Assembly: GCA_008508345.1 (NCBI GenBank)
Contig: QNGE01000423.1
Location: forward strand, 123,485 to 187,484
DNA: 64,000 bases
From: Paragonimus westermani
Taxonomy: Eukaryota > Platyhelminthes > Trematoda > Plagiorchiida > Troglotrematidae
Direction: 5' to 3'
Shown: positions 48,820 through 60,696 of the stretch, piece after piece
Numbering within the stretch: position 1 is the first letter of the stretch
How the letters are laid out: every line of letters starts with the position of its first letter
Program-made: the position numbers and the translations under genes
Notes under the pieces: generated by a model
Told to the model about the DNA's origin: nothing
Database searches by the model: none
The model's input: the letters and a program-made list of their open reading frames with translations, nothing else

Positions 48820-49620
48820 TGTGTTCGAATCATCGCTCTAAGCTTGATGAGTGCCAAACCTGTGAACCTGTAGGTCGAAACAAAGGGGACGTCCAGTGTG
48901 AATCTCCGTCCGATTATTTCGACTTTTCAAGTAAGCGTCTGGTTGCGATGAACCAATACTCATTAGACTGATTACTGTTGTTCAGTGAAGGACTTCAGTT
49001 AGCAGGACTCGAACTCTATGCACAGTGGATGTCAACTCTTAAATTCAGTTCAAATTATAGTCAGCCTATTTTAGAAACATGTACTAAAGTTTTCGTTCTT
49101 TTTACAGCCTAGTGGTAGTGCTTCTAGTCGTCGAGACAAGATGTGGTGGCGATGCTGAACACTGTATCAATGACCTCAAAAGAGGCAAACGTGTACAATA
49201 AATCAGTCTCTCATCACAGATCTGACTGCTCAGCCGTACGAAGAACAGACAAGGCTATTGCAATCGTACGAAAGTAGTATACAATTCTCGTCGATAGATA
49301 ACTTCGACTACTCAGAAAGTGAATCTATGATTTTGATGTGATCGAGAAGTCTTCATCGTGCGATTGCTTGGAGTTAACTGAACATAATTTTGCCCCTGTC
49401 AAAATGACGGGAACTATATTTCTTAGTCACAAGTCGTTGTTGCAGACTGATTAATCCTGGTCAGTCCAGCGAGCTTATTACGTGGTCACGATTTTAGAGA
49501 TCCACTGGTTCGGCTCATAAAAACCAGGGCAGTAGTCTAATTCCCGGTCGTAGCAAGCGTGATTACATCGCTGTCAGACTTTTTTCATCAACTGAACAAA
49601 AAATCCTCTGTCAAGCATAC
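48820..49620 (+). mobile_element. Possible very decayed SINE remnants
   Basis: At 48840-48990 a string cttgatgag...ggtcgaaacaaa...gacgtccagtgtg recalls the ribozyme and 3' part of the SINE. At 49480-49560, gatccactggttcgg...agtctaattcccggtcgtagcaag recalls its tRNA-like B box and the following CCGGCCGTGGCAAG. Both are heavily diverged and could be chance. An acceptor-like tract with a short open frame (about 49108-49160) lies between them. Confidence 0.28.
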
Positions 49621-51247
49621 TGTTAAGAGTGAAAATGGGAGTTGAACGGTTATGTATGTGATTTGATCATGTGATTTGATTTATCAACCGCTGACAAACC
49701 AAAGAAAAACGTAACGTGCACGTTTGAAGTTAGATATAAAATTATGTTTCCTAATAATCGAGGGATATTTCATGTTGCCTGTTTCCCTAAAAACCACTCA
49801 TTTTTTACCTGTCGGCTTCCAATGGTCTAGATAGATGTGGATACTTCGGAATATGCGACCATATTGGTCCCGATTAAATTGCCACAACATTATATTGTCT
49901 AGGACTTTTCGTGACAGCCAAATTCGAATTCGCCAGCGAAACTTATGTTCCGTTATGTTTATACACGTTAACTTGGGTCAGTTTTGCACTGATGATCTCC
50001 ATGTTATGAAAAACGTCATTATCAAATTGACAATCCTTATTTTGAAAACGCTAATGTGTTCCACCGTACAAGTAACGTGCTAATGACCGTACCTTGAGAG
50101 CCGGGTTGCAAAGATTACATGAACATTTCTGGATGTCTGTTTTGAATCCACTTGCCAACGGCCTTCCAGAAGAGAATGAACAGTCACTGCCATTGAGTAG
50201 TGAGTGGCTCAGTCGTATGTCTCTCTGGCATCCGGTTTTGAATGTTCCTTGAAGAACTGTGAGCTGTCTTTTGATGGCTCCCTGTTAATCAGGTGGCATC
50301 CTGTTGTAACTCGGGCATTAGTGGAGCCGACTAGACACGTTGGATCTGTGAACATGTTGTAGGTCGGTAGAAAAAATGCTTTAAAAAGTGCACTCATGGG
50401 TGATGGTTATCGTTCTTGAAACCTTCAGAAACTCAGTCGGACAATGCTAAGAAAACCGGCGATCTCCGACGCTTCCAGAACAGTAATGATCGCAGTTTTT
50501 CATTTCAAAAATAGTATATAGACCTAAATTTGGGCAGTCATCTGAAGGATGATTAGTTATGCCCAATTAGTTAGTTTTATACAGATTTTCACACCAAAAC
50601 ATCACTGTTCAAACGGCTGGTGCTGCTATCCGCTGAGTGACGTGTCACCAACGATAGGTGACATTGACATGGTACCGGCTTCATTGACGGAACCGAGTGT
50701 CAGTTGTATAATGGGGTCAAATGTCAGTGTGCGGTTGGTCAACGATAGAACAGTCACCGCTATTAACACCTCGGTCAACTAGTGATCGGCGTCAGCCATT
50801 GCACGAAAAGTGATCGTAGCATACTACCTTTAGGACAAGGCTAATGAGTTCAAGGTCTTCTGTACGACGAATAATCCGGACATCCGCCATCGTGACTGGA
50901 TTTATCTTAACAAATGGCATACTCAAAAAAAAGACACTAGATGAAACCAATCCTATCGAATACAAGTCTTGGAATGCACTTTAAATGAGGATTGTGGCTA
51001 TACCCATTCCTCGGCATTAAATCAGTTATTCTTTGTTTCTGTTAAAAGTACGAGTATGCTTGCAATGTGGTTTGGTTACGCAATTTCTCGGAACCTTTCC
51101 TTGTGTTTTTTCTTGCCCAGTGTGTTGTACGGTGCCAGTTAGACTGCTACTTACAAAGTGTGAACAGAAAGCTAACCAGGCTTCTTACAAAATGATTAGT
51201 TTATGATATCATTACTGATGAGTAGTTGGGGATTTGGTTTATTTTCA

Positions 51248-51562
51248 AGTTGACTATCACTCACATTTGATCGCAGCCTTCGGATTCAGATAGATTGTCC
51301 AACCAACCTCTTTCAAAAACAAACACTAGACTCGAGTTTCGCTACCATTAGAGCTCGTCAGCAATGCATATCCTTGCCACGTGCGGGATTTGAACTCCGG
51401 CCATTCCAATCATGAGGCAACCGTGTTGACCACTAAGCCATTGACCTCACATTAGGCACGACCGAATTATCAAATCTGAACGCTCAACCACTCTCCCTTT
51501 GTAAGCAATGATCAGGGTGCCTGATAGTCTCGAGAGGAGACACAGTAACTGTCCTGTTCAAC
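51248..51562 (-). mobile_element. tRNA-headed ribozyme SINE, full length, reverse
   Basis: The - strand reads acaggacagttactgtgtctcctctcgagac in parts, then GGGAGAGTGG, A-box-like sequence, the B-box-like gagttcaaatccc, then CTGACGA, GCTCT-AATG-GTAGC, GAAA, CTCGAGTC, and the 3' end ...gcgatcaaatgtgagtgatagtcaactt. The core is intact but stem II keeps only three Watson-Crick pairs plus a wobble. The element is flanked at 51205-51247 by about 40 bases also found next to the copy at 33115-33440. Confidence 0.82.
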
Positions 51563-52303
51563 TTGAATGTAATATCATTTTTACGAAGCTGATATGACCA
51601 TAGGTTTAGACATGATCATTCAACCTAGCATTCAACCTAGCACTAATAAAGAAAGTCAATGGACATGTGAAGAGATGGAGGGATTTCTGTCTGGACAGAT
51701 GCGTATAATTTGAGGCTTCATCCTAGTGTAAAATTCAAGTTATGTTTCAATGTAAACATGAGATTTCTGAAGCTCAGAGTAGGTTGTTATAACTACTATC
51801 ACACGCTAATTGTGTTCGATGCATCACAATCAATGACTCAGAGTTTGGTTGTAAAGTATACACTTCCGTTAAAATAACAGGTAGGTGGTCATGGTTCTGC
51901 AAATAACTTGTCTTTTTTTCCACTAATTATAAGTGCTAAAGATTCACTAGAATCCTTGGCAAAAAATATTCTCTCTTAAATTTTTCCCTCCAGAAGTCTG
52001 ATTGAATTGGGTTTTACGTTATCAACAAGAAAGTGAAAACAGAACAGTTCCTAACTAACCTGGATACTAACGGTAACGAATAAATGAAACATCAGGTGTT
52101 AATTTATGTGCTCACTGGAAAACGAAAGCTTGGTTTCCGAAATCGGAATAAATTGACTGTATCGGAAAACCAGACCAACTTACAGCCATGGAGACAATTA
52201 GATTTCAATCACCAATGTAGAATCATTTACGCGTACAGTTTTGGAGGGAAATGTCATTATATTCGAAATGTTTGAATAATTTCCACTACTGCTTTGTTGC
52301 CAG

Positions 52304-52510
52304 GCACCCCCTGCCTAGAACACACCTGCATCAAATCAGCCGCGGATATCATAACTAATATGAACAATGGTTTATCCCCATGTGAAAATTTCTACGAGTA
52401 CGCTTGTAGTGGTTGGGAGAATAATAATCACATACCACAAGGTCAAAACCAGTGGTCCATTTTGAAGATCTTGTCAAAAAATGTAGAATATTTCACCAAA
52501 GACATTCTGG
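52304..52510 (+). CDS. M13 metallopeptidase, exon 2
   Basis: An acceptor (gctttgttgccag) and donor (TCTGG then GTAAGT) bound 207 bases, phase 1 at both ends. The peptide is the start of the M13 ectodomain: CLEHTCIKSAADIITNMN, then PCENFYEYACSGW, then IPQGQNQWSILKIL. The four cysteines and the 'dPCeDFYeYACGGW' signature are diagnostic of neprilysin-type peptidases and form the conserved N-terminal disulfides. Acceptable variants here are Glu for Asp in PCENF and Ser for Gly in ACSGW. Confidence 0.93.
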
Positions 52511-54534
52511 GTAAGTTGTAAAGTATCGTCATTTGAATATATATATTTGAATATATGGTGGTGATGTCACTTCCTACGTTCTCATTATTTATGACACCTG
52601 AAAACGATCATTTAAATCTAGCTTCCCACTAGTCTTTTATTGGTCAAAATGTCATCGAATGCTGACTCTCTATGTTTCACCTTCCAAGTTTCACTGAAAA
52701 TCTACAAACAGAATGTTAAAACACTGTGAAGTTCCTAGTATTTCAGTGCTCATCACATCCAGCGCTGCAGTCAATCAAATCTTTAACCTACCGACCTAAA
52801 GTTTTCAAATGATCCTGAGTGTGAGCTTGATTTCGGAGACATATCGTCGTGAACACCATAGCCTTTTATGACCTATGAGGTGCGTTACTAATCCAGTCTG
52901 CTGTAAACTTTAAGAACTGATGATAAATTGTATGAACTTGAACCACTCTGTTGAACACGGAAACATTCAGTTCGCGTTGAAACGGATTTGGTGCAGGATA
53001 GGATGTATTGTTCGAACCAGATACATTAAAAAATGATAAGTGCACATATTTATCATAAAATTCCATTAACGTTTAATGGGTTACAGATGATTTTCTATTG
53101 TGGTGAGTACTGTCCATTTCTCAGACAGTTTTTCACCAGTTAATGTCGCGTGTGTCCAGGTAAAAAATTGTCGCTCCCATTCCGACAGCGAAACGCTTCT
53201 TTGGACTGGACGAAATATGGTCTTCTACATTGAATCAAACAAGCATTGTCTCTGTTTAATCGCGGTAGTTTTTTCTATCGTGATTCGGAGTTGTGAGTGA
53301 GTACTGAAAGATGTACGTCAATAAATGATGAACATGACCCATGGGGGGGACTAAGTAAATTTACGGTGTTTGTTCATGGACGTTCCGTAAAATTATAAGA
53401 AAGCTTTTCTTTGCCCGCTACCAAACTTTATGATAGATATTGAGTCCAACCATGCCACACACTGGATTGGATTCTAAGAAGACCGCTCGTTGTTGAGCTA
53501 ACTCTGACTAACCTAACTCATTGGAATTGCGGTGAACTCGGAGAAAGTGTCCTTCTCTTTCTCACCCAATTAGGAAGTGTAACTATGTAAAAATCATGTA
53601 CAGTAGACAGTGATTCATGCGACGTCAACTTCAACCTCAGTTTAAGAAGAAATCTTTACACGAACACGTGAACTGCGGTTTCGTCATTTCTTGTTCCGTG
53701 TGTACAGTTCAGCAGATCACCAGTCATTTTATTTCAAACTTGTTTTCAAGCGCAAAGATACATAATTTATTAAGATTTTCTTAGTTGTTGTAACCGTAAA
53801 AAAGATCCCATACTTACATTCTTCGTCCCCATCTCAGCTGAATGCCAAATAAGATACTCTTTTCAGTTGGATCAGTAGAATTAACAACGATCAGGGTGTT
53901 TCAGTGGCACATGACTTGCAGAAATTAGCAAACTTATTGGTAATCCATGTCTGGACACCCTTCGTGTTGTGATCCAGAAACTTAGAGGTAGTTTATTAGC
54001 GCGTGTGATACGGCGGGGGTGGTGGTGGTGCACTGAGGTCACGTGAATAAGCAAGTAGTCAATAAGGAAGTGTGAATTGTGCAAAGGAAAACAAATTTTT
54101 TATTATACTACAATCTTCGCTACATCTTCAAGAGTTAGCTTAACAAGCTGTTTATATAACAACACAAAACAAGTAAATGACTCAAACGTTCTGGTTGTTT
54201 GCTATTGTTTTGCTAGCTGAAGTTGATGTATAGACGGTTTGTTATGTACACACGTGAATAGGCCACATACTTTGTCTTGACGTTCATCTTACGGTCACTC
54301 CCCCGTACATTTAGTGACTAACTGTTGTTTCATGTTGCAAACTGTATCCTTCTAAAAGTTTTGTTCTCACAAACAAGGTTTTTATTACCTAAAGTGCATG
54401 TTCCTCAAATCAGGATGGCAATTATTTCGAAGAGATTTTAAGTGCGTGTTATGCGCAATTAATTCGATCTTTATTGTTTTTAAACGTATACTTTTGGTCC
54501 ACCTTCTGTTGTTTGCCAACTGGCATATCTGCAG
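52511..54534 (+). other. Intron 2 of the M13 gene, about 2 kb
   Basis: Phases match across it. It holds a short AT-rich run (about 52538-52560) and a GGT-rich stretch (about 54013-54030). The open frame 53100-53300 is unsupported. Confidence 0.75.
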
Positions 54535-54851
54535 AGAACGAAACTTCAGCGGATGCTAGTCATGGACTGAAGCTAGCCCAAGTGTATTACAATTCATGTA
54601 TGAACGAGTCCTGGGTGAATAGACGGGGTTTCGATCCACTCTACGATCACTTGCGGCTATTATTCGACGGCTGGGCTCTTCTGCCAGCACATTCAAAGGC
54701 TGCGCGACTAGATAACGGAACCTCTTTGAAAATCGAAACCTTCAATCTGACACAGTCCCTTCTGTCCTGGTTTCACGCATTCGGTATGAACCATTTATTC
54801 AAAGTTGGAGTGTCACAAGATATTAAAAACTCATCAAACATCGTAATCGAG
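54535..54851 (+). CDS. M13 metallopeptidase, exon 3
   Basis: A strong acceptor (gccaactggcatatctgcag) and donor (ATCGAG then GTAAGA) bound 317 bases; the exon starts in phase 1 and ends in phase 0. The peptide includes LKLAQVYYNSCMNES, GFDPLYDHLRLLFDGWALL and VGVSQDIKNSSNIVIE. These match the M13 N-terminal segment 'a..kak.yY.sCmn...i...g..PL...l..~gGWp' and '...v..D.knss..il'. There are at least four N-glycosylation-type sites (NETS, NESW, NGTS, NLTQ), fitting an extracellular domain. The following exon should begin with the conserved 'dQ-GL-LP-r-yY' block; I did not find it before the window ends. The HExxH zinc site is therefore also outside. Confidence 0.9.
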
Positions 54852-55599
54852 GTAAGAAAAGACGGCACTTGTCCGTCATTATTTTGATTTAAAATAAGTT
54901 TAATCGTTTCTTGAATAAGGCTTCATAATCAAGATAATTTGTGCACGTGATTTTTCAACCACACTAGTCAGATACGAAAGGACAATTCGAATCGCTTTTC
55001 TTCCGCAGTGAGAATACATTTCTTAATCTGAATGCTCCATAAGTCGGTCATGCTGCACTGTGTATCAGCTAATCCAAAAATCTTACGACTATGACACGAA
55101 CTAATACAGAGTGGAATTTTGTGTGCTGAAACACAGCCAGTCAAACAAAACCGGCCATGGAATGGAGTTGATGAATTCTGTGAACAATATAATTCCAACC
55201 AGGTAGTCACTACTGGCCACATGGCAAACACGGAAATATCGTTCAAGGTTATCTGTCAAATAGACGGAATAGGTTAAAGGGAATCAGACGAGGAATTCTG
55301 ACGACCAACGATACCACCAGAGTTCACCATTGCAATCAGTCTTAAACTCACATACACATCTGTTCAAGCACTTTATCCGCCAATTCCAATGGTTTTTCTC
55401 TCTGGCAACCTATTTTTCGGGGTCATCCTTATCACAAACCATGAACTAAAAAGGTTCAAACTGTTTTCTAACGTTGCACAGCAAACAAATGTGTCGAAGG
55501 TGGTTCCGTATTTTCGGCTTCCCCTCATTATGTTCACACTGGTTTTGGAAATATTTATTTCACATAACAGACAGGCAGATGATAGTGTGGTTAATTTCA

Positions 55600-55880
55600 A
55601 ATTGAACATCACTCACAGTAGATGGCATGTTTGATATCATATACAATTTCCAACCAGCCTCTTTTAGAAAGAAGTTTCATATCCTAGTTTCGCCATAAAG
55701 AAGCTAGGAGTAGAAGTCCGGCCATGCTTTCAGGAGACAAGTATGGTAATCACTGTTTTACTGACCTCATGTTAAGCGTGACCAGGTTACCTTATCTGAA
55801 CGCCCAACCACTTCTTCTTGTGAATAATGCTCACGTTGAGTGACCGTCTTCAAATGAGGCACTGCTCCATTAACTCCAGT
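55600..55880 (-). mobile_element. Diverged ribozyme SINE copy, reverse
   Basis: Order of landmarks as in the copy at 51248: caaccagcctcttttagaaag, then tcctagtttcgcc (complement of GCGAAACTCG-region), gtccggccatgctttcaggagacaag, gaccagg, aaccacttcttcttgtgaataatgc, then the 5' end block. The ribozyme is not functional here. It forms a head-to-head pair with 55960-56255. Confidence 0.7.
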
Positions 55881-55959
55881 CGATAGCCTCGCAGCTTAGA
55901 CTCACGAGGAGGATCGAAAGCTCCGATCTCATTAAGCCTGCTAACCGACACCTTAGAAC

Positions 55960-56255
55960 AGTGATTTGTCTTTTATCGAGAAGATCAGATAAGCTCATCA
56001 GTGCCCACAAATAGAAATAACTGAGCGTCCAGATATGATAATTCGGTCATGTCTAACAAGGGCTCAATGATGAAGTGACCAAAATGGCTGTCTCCTGAAT
56101 GTGTGACCCTAACTTCAACCCCCGCCTTGGCAGAGATATGCACCACAGGTGGGGTCTAACAAACGCAGAGCTCAGTTCTAGTGCTCCTTTTCGAAAGAGA
56201 CTGTCTGAAAAGTCTTTCTCGATGCGAAGGTTGTGATCAAATGCGAAGCATATTC
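55960..56255 (+). mobile_element. Diverged ribozyme SINE copy, forward
   Basis: The + strand has gagcgtccagatatgataattcggtcatg, then a degenerate A box, tgaccctaacttcaacccccgccttggcagagatatgcac, a lost ribozyme core, then ttttcgaaagagactgtctg and gatgcgaaggttgtgatcaaatgcgaag. It is second of a head-to-head pair with 55600-55880, with about 80 bases between. Confidence 0.72.
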
Positions 56256-57822
56256 AACCTGAAATATCTGCTATGGATAGACTTGATGAGCTAGATGAAT
56301 GTGCTTTCCGTCCTGGACGGCTGTACAATAACCGATTCATACGAGTGTCAACTGAGTGTACGCAGTAACTGTGTGTTTTTAACTGTACAGTTTATTTCGT
56401 TTCATATTAATCCAAGTCATAATAATGAAACAACCGCAGTTATGTGACAAAACTGTGTTCTGAATTTAGGCCCGGTTTGAAGGCCAGTGAAACGTGTACC
56501 GCGATGGAATGTAATAACGAACAGTTCTGGTGAAGCCTTAGCAAGGGGTTACCTGTGAATCGTTATGGCTTGTCGTAACATATTTAGAACAACATCAACC
56601 AAACCATTATTTTGGAATTAATTAACAATATAATACACCGACGAATTAGATAGAACACCCCTTCTCATGTGAAGCCAGGAGTGTCACTTAAGATCACAAA
56701 AACTGTAGTCTTTTGGGTCAGAAATATCTAACAATGGTGGATGAAGGCAAAACACGCGGGCATACCTGCGTTGTCCCTGGTGGTTTCAACACATTCGCCC
56801 TATCTTGAGCAAAACTCGACAAGGTTTTGAACAGTAATGAATTTCAACCGGTAGAATACACCAAGCCAAATCATAGGAACATGCGGTCGTGGTCTACCTG
56901 TTAGAATCAAACACTGTTGCGATAAACAGAGTATCATGAACTGGTCGACCGATGGTTTATGTAGCCCGGAGCATTGTCTCGAAAAATCTATTTCCCCAGG
57001 TTTTCACGCGAATGAACAGTTTAGGGTGCAGTTCACCTTCACACACTCTGGATTCAGTGTCCAATTTAACATTAGCAGAAAAGCAGAAAATTTAGAAGAC
57101 TATCTGTGTTCTTCCCGATCCTTGTGTTTTTACCAGGAGGAACTGTGGCTTATTACCACTGATTTGCGTTTCAGACTAAGCTAAGTTTCACAGTAGTCTT
57201 TTCCAGATAACGTGAGCGGACGCTTCATATGACTTTTTGATCACTCACAATGCAGGTGTTCATATTTATCTAAATTTACAGTAGGACTGCAAACGTTTTA
57301 TTTTTTTTCATTGCACGACTAAAAGGAACTAATTTATTTGACATCTTCACAACTGTTTTGTGAATTTAACACAACGTCCCCGGGTTTCTCGGAGTGTTAG
57401 TTATACAACTAGTCAGCTTATCTGCTGCAGTTACATGTGTCATTGATAAACTGAAGCCGTATTCTCTTTAGTCAGGTGTTTAACGAGTTGGACCTTGTTG
57501 CATTCTGACGGACAAACCTTACGCATCGGAGATGCCACCTGTTGCTTAGCTTTCGGGTCTTCAGTTAGATGAATTTCCAAAGAACTGTAGGATTCAAGTT
57601 AGGCACCTGAAAGTTGCAGGTGGTTATCGTCAGTGCTGAGCGTAAGGATGTGTCGGCCGGTTGTTCAGCAAACTTCAGACTGATAAAATTGAACGCGGTC
57701 TCCTCGAAAAAAAGAGAATACTTGCTACAACAGTAAATCAGTGATGCCCTGAGGAGTTCGATCCCCGTCGTACATGATGACGACAAACGTGTGAATTCAG
57801 CAAGAGAGAGGATTACAGCAAC

Positions 57823-58110
57823 TCATCCCACGTGATCAGTGTCCAGTTCAATCAGTCTACAAGCTGATCTCAAAGTATCTGTTAGAAAGAAGGCTGTAAG
57901 TAACCTCTGTTCGTCCAACCGATTCATTACAAAAGAGACACTTGTTTTTAACCAGATCGGATTCACTGTTTTCCAGACCTTCAATTCGTAACCATCCTCG
58001 GACAAGCTTTGTGGATGTACTTTTAGCCCGGCAAAAATTAGATTGTCACTCCCCGAGCACATGCACATGGTAGCACCGATGTGTTCTGGCAACCACCTAA
58101 TATCCTTATG
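57823..58110 (-). pseudogene. Possible gag-like retroelement relic
   Basis: An open - strand frame includes KDIRWLPEHIGATMCMC, then VHPQSLSEDGYELKVWK, then DEQRLLTAFFLTDTLRSA, ending TGA. The spacing recalls the first capsid helices of gypsy gag ('P..Fs.dgD...W...f', then '..LL...L.G.A'). Below it (about 57600-57800) another frame is open in parts with stops. The match is loose; a host exon cannot be excluded, but no splice sites were convincing. Confidence 0.28.
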
Positions 58111-60680
58111 AATACACGGTGGAATACAGAATGGATATATTACAAGTAATTTCTGAAAGTCTTAAACCATGTCTGTTTATTTTCAGATTTATCAAAATCT
58201 GATAGCTGCTTGTATAACCGCGTGTCAGATGGAGGTTAAAAGCGTTCTGTATATAACCACCATCGAAGTGATGACCGGCTGTAACTTTATATCGCGTACA
58301 TATGTTACTTCCTGATACTTATAAATTCTGTTATTGTTTGGTGCTCAAGACCTTGTTGACAATTAACCTGTGACCCAAGGGCATTCGAAGGACATCGGTT
58401 AAATTGATGAGTGGAGGTGTTCAACCAAGTGCAATGAAAGGCCGTGTGTGGTATTTCGAAAAGAACTGCGTGTGAATGGATGCTGCCAAAAGTGTGAATG
58501 TATTATATCTCTCTCTGATACAAACGCATTTTTTGTTGTTGTTGGTATGCTATTTTATACAGGCGATCGTAAGCGTAATTGAAACAGGCAGCACCGAAAC
58601 ATCAATAGATTGAGTCCAGCCAAAAGATCAGGCTGACGACAACCTGACATTTTTGGGCATCACGAGTAGTACACGAAACCAAAATAAGATGTAGAACTCA
58701 GGATTTCATAATAGTGTAAGCCAGAAGTGACCATTTAGATCTAAGTACGGTGGCTACTTCGGGATATCAAGAGCGCAAGAGGCAGAATCTACTTGAGACT
58801 ACTACTTGAGAAAACTAAAATCAGAAAGCTGCTGGAAAGACGGCCAAAAAAAGCAATGGAAGAGACTAGTACGCTGCCGAACAAACTAGCGCGCGTCTAC
58901 CAATACTGCCAGTGAAAGGTACACTTCTATTCTGCCGCCGTATTTTCTACACTGGTCAATACCGTTGTGCGTGTAATGCCATGCAAACCTGGACCCTAAA
59001 CTCACACTTCCGCATCAGTTCCAAGTTAGTGCCACAACCTGACCATGCCCTCATCACTACCTACCGCTTTCCATCAAGCTAAATTCACAGAGTTCTTAAG
59101 CTGAGTGCACCAACAACTGAACTGGACACTGCACCAAAATTTAAATGGATCATTCACATGCAGACGATTTCCAGTGTAATAGTTAGTTGTCGGTAGTTTA
59201 TCAGTGTGCGCTTCAAACTGTGAACTGGTTTGGAACGTCATGAAAATACAGGAGAATAACTTCACATACAATCGACTTATCAAACAAGAGAATTCGTACG
59301 AAACACTTCTAAGAAATTGATGGATTTTCAGACACCAAACAGACGTTTCAAAAGTGATTGAGTGATTGTGGCAAAATATATATGCCACTCACGTTTCATC
59401 CATGATGGACGCCATCAGTTGTGCTCCCATGCTGCAAGGAAAGGTAATCTGTGATGGTAACGCTTATAATAGCACTCAAGTTAACTGGTATCGTTAGAGC
59501 TCGAATATGCGACTGACAACCTACGGATTGGAGGTGACATTTCTAATGGGAACGAGATAGTTGGAACAACAAGGAAGTGTATGCACTACGCGTAACCATG
59601 GGAACCATATGTGGTGCAGTTGGGGAAGAATCGATCAAACGGGAGAACAGTAGCGCTATTCTCCAGAGATGCAGGTATTATCAACTGACCTTGCGGCAAC
59701 TAACCGATTTACGCAACAGCGATGGATGGCGACGGTCTGCATAATGCATTCTACTGCAGTCGCGTGGAATTTTTAACATAGGAATAGTGCTTGGGAGCTA
59801 GTGGTCATGCAGCAAGTTTCTTGTGTCAACAGGCCCACCCATTTTGTCCATAGGCTTCCGGTTTAATGGTTAAATTGCTGATGTTAGGTCCCAAATGCGA
59901 CTATATTCCCTTCTGAACAATGAAGGTTTCAAACGGGCAGTGCGTTACTCGATGAAGTGGATACCTTTCTAATGTATAACGTTTGAGCACTGTTCAACTG
60001 ATCGGGCGCTATGTTGTTGGGAGAATTGTGAACTGTTTTCAGATTATCGCATAAAAACCTCGGTATTATCCCTAGACTGAAATTTAATTTGTAGCTCGTT
60101 GTTGAACGGTTTCTTGGACAAGGACTTCAAAAGTACAGCTTCTCCAAACTTTCACTTACTTAGTTTGGTGATTCGAAGGGCGGCTTCTAAATAACTACCA
60201 TCCAGATAACTGTGAGACTACAGCATGCTCTGTAATTAGGCTTTATACTACCTAAATGGGGAAACTTCTTAAAGTGATGTGTATACAACTGACGCTTGAG
60301 TTTCATTTTGGGATTCCACCGTTAATAGTAGCACATTAAAATAAATGGAAATTACATCTCGCGGCAAATTTTTCATATAAGTGAGCTTCAGATAGTTGGC
60401 TTTAACGGAGTGTAACAAGATGACCCATTATGTTGGTTGCGAATTCCAAATATTATTTCTCGAGATGCTCAGCTGGTTGTGCATGAATGAGTAGGGTTTC
60501 AACATCATCCAATTTCAGACACGATGTGCTATCTTTTCCAGATACATAATTCATGGCTGGCACATATATCTATCTAATACGTTGTACAGCGTACCACTAG
60601 ATTTTAGTGGAACACTTATGTGAGCAAAGAAATATCTTGTTAGCAATCGACGTTAGTGAACTGAACTAAACGTCCGCGCA

Positions 60681-60696
60681 ATATATATATATATAT
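60681..60696. repeat. (AT)n microsatellite
   Basis: Eight AT units. Similar short runs lie at 29620-29630 and 35083-35097. Confidence 0.85.

Larger units (their letters stand above)
38627..52303 (+). other. Intron 1 of the M13 gene, about 13.7 kb
   Basis: The phase-1 donor and acceptor match, so no exon need be missing. The intron holds several repeats listed separately: a SINE fragment, a gypsy relic, the PLE inverted repeat, microsatellite and a SINE copy. Coding-like frames without support occur at 46374-46574 (-), 50209-50397 (-) and 50549-50782 (+). Confidence 0.75.

Noticed and set aside
49108..49160. Strong acceptor (ctttttacag) followed by a short frame ending in a stop
   Set aside because: Only 17 codons, it cannot join M13 exon 1 in phase, and no other upstream exon was found.
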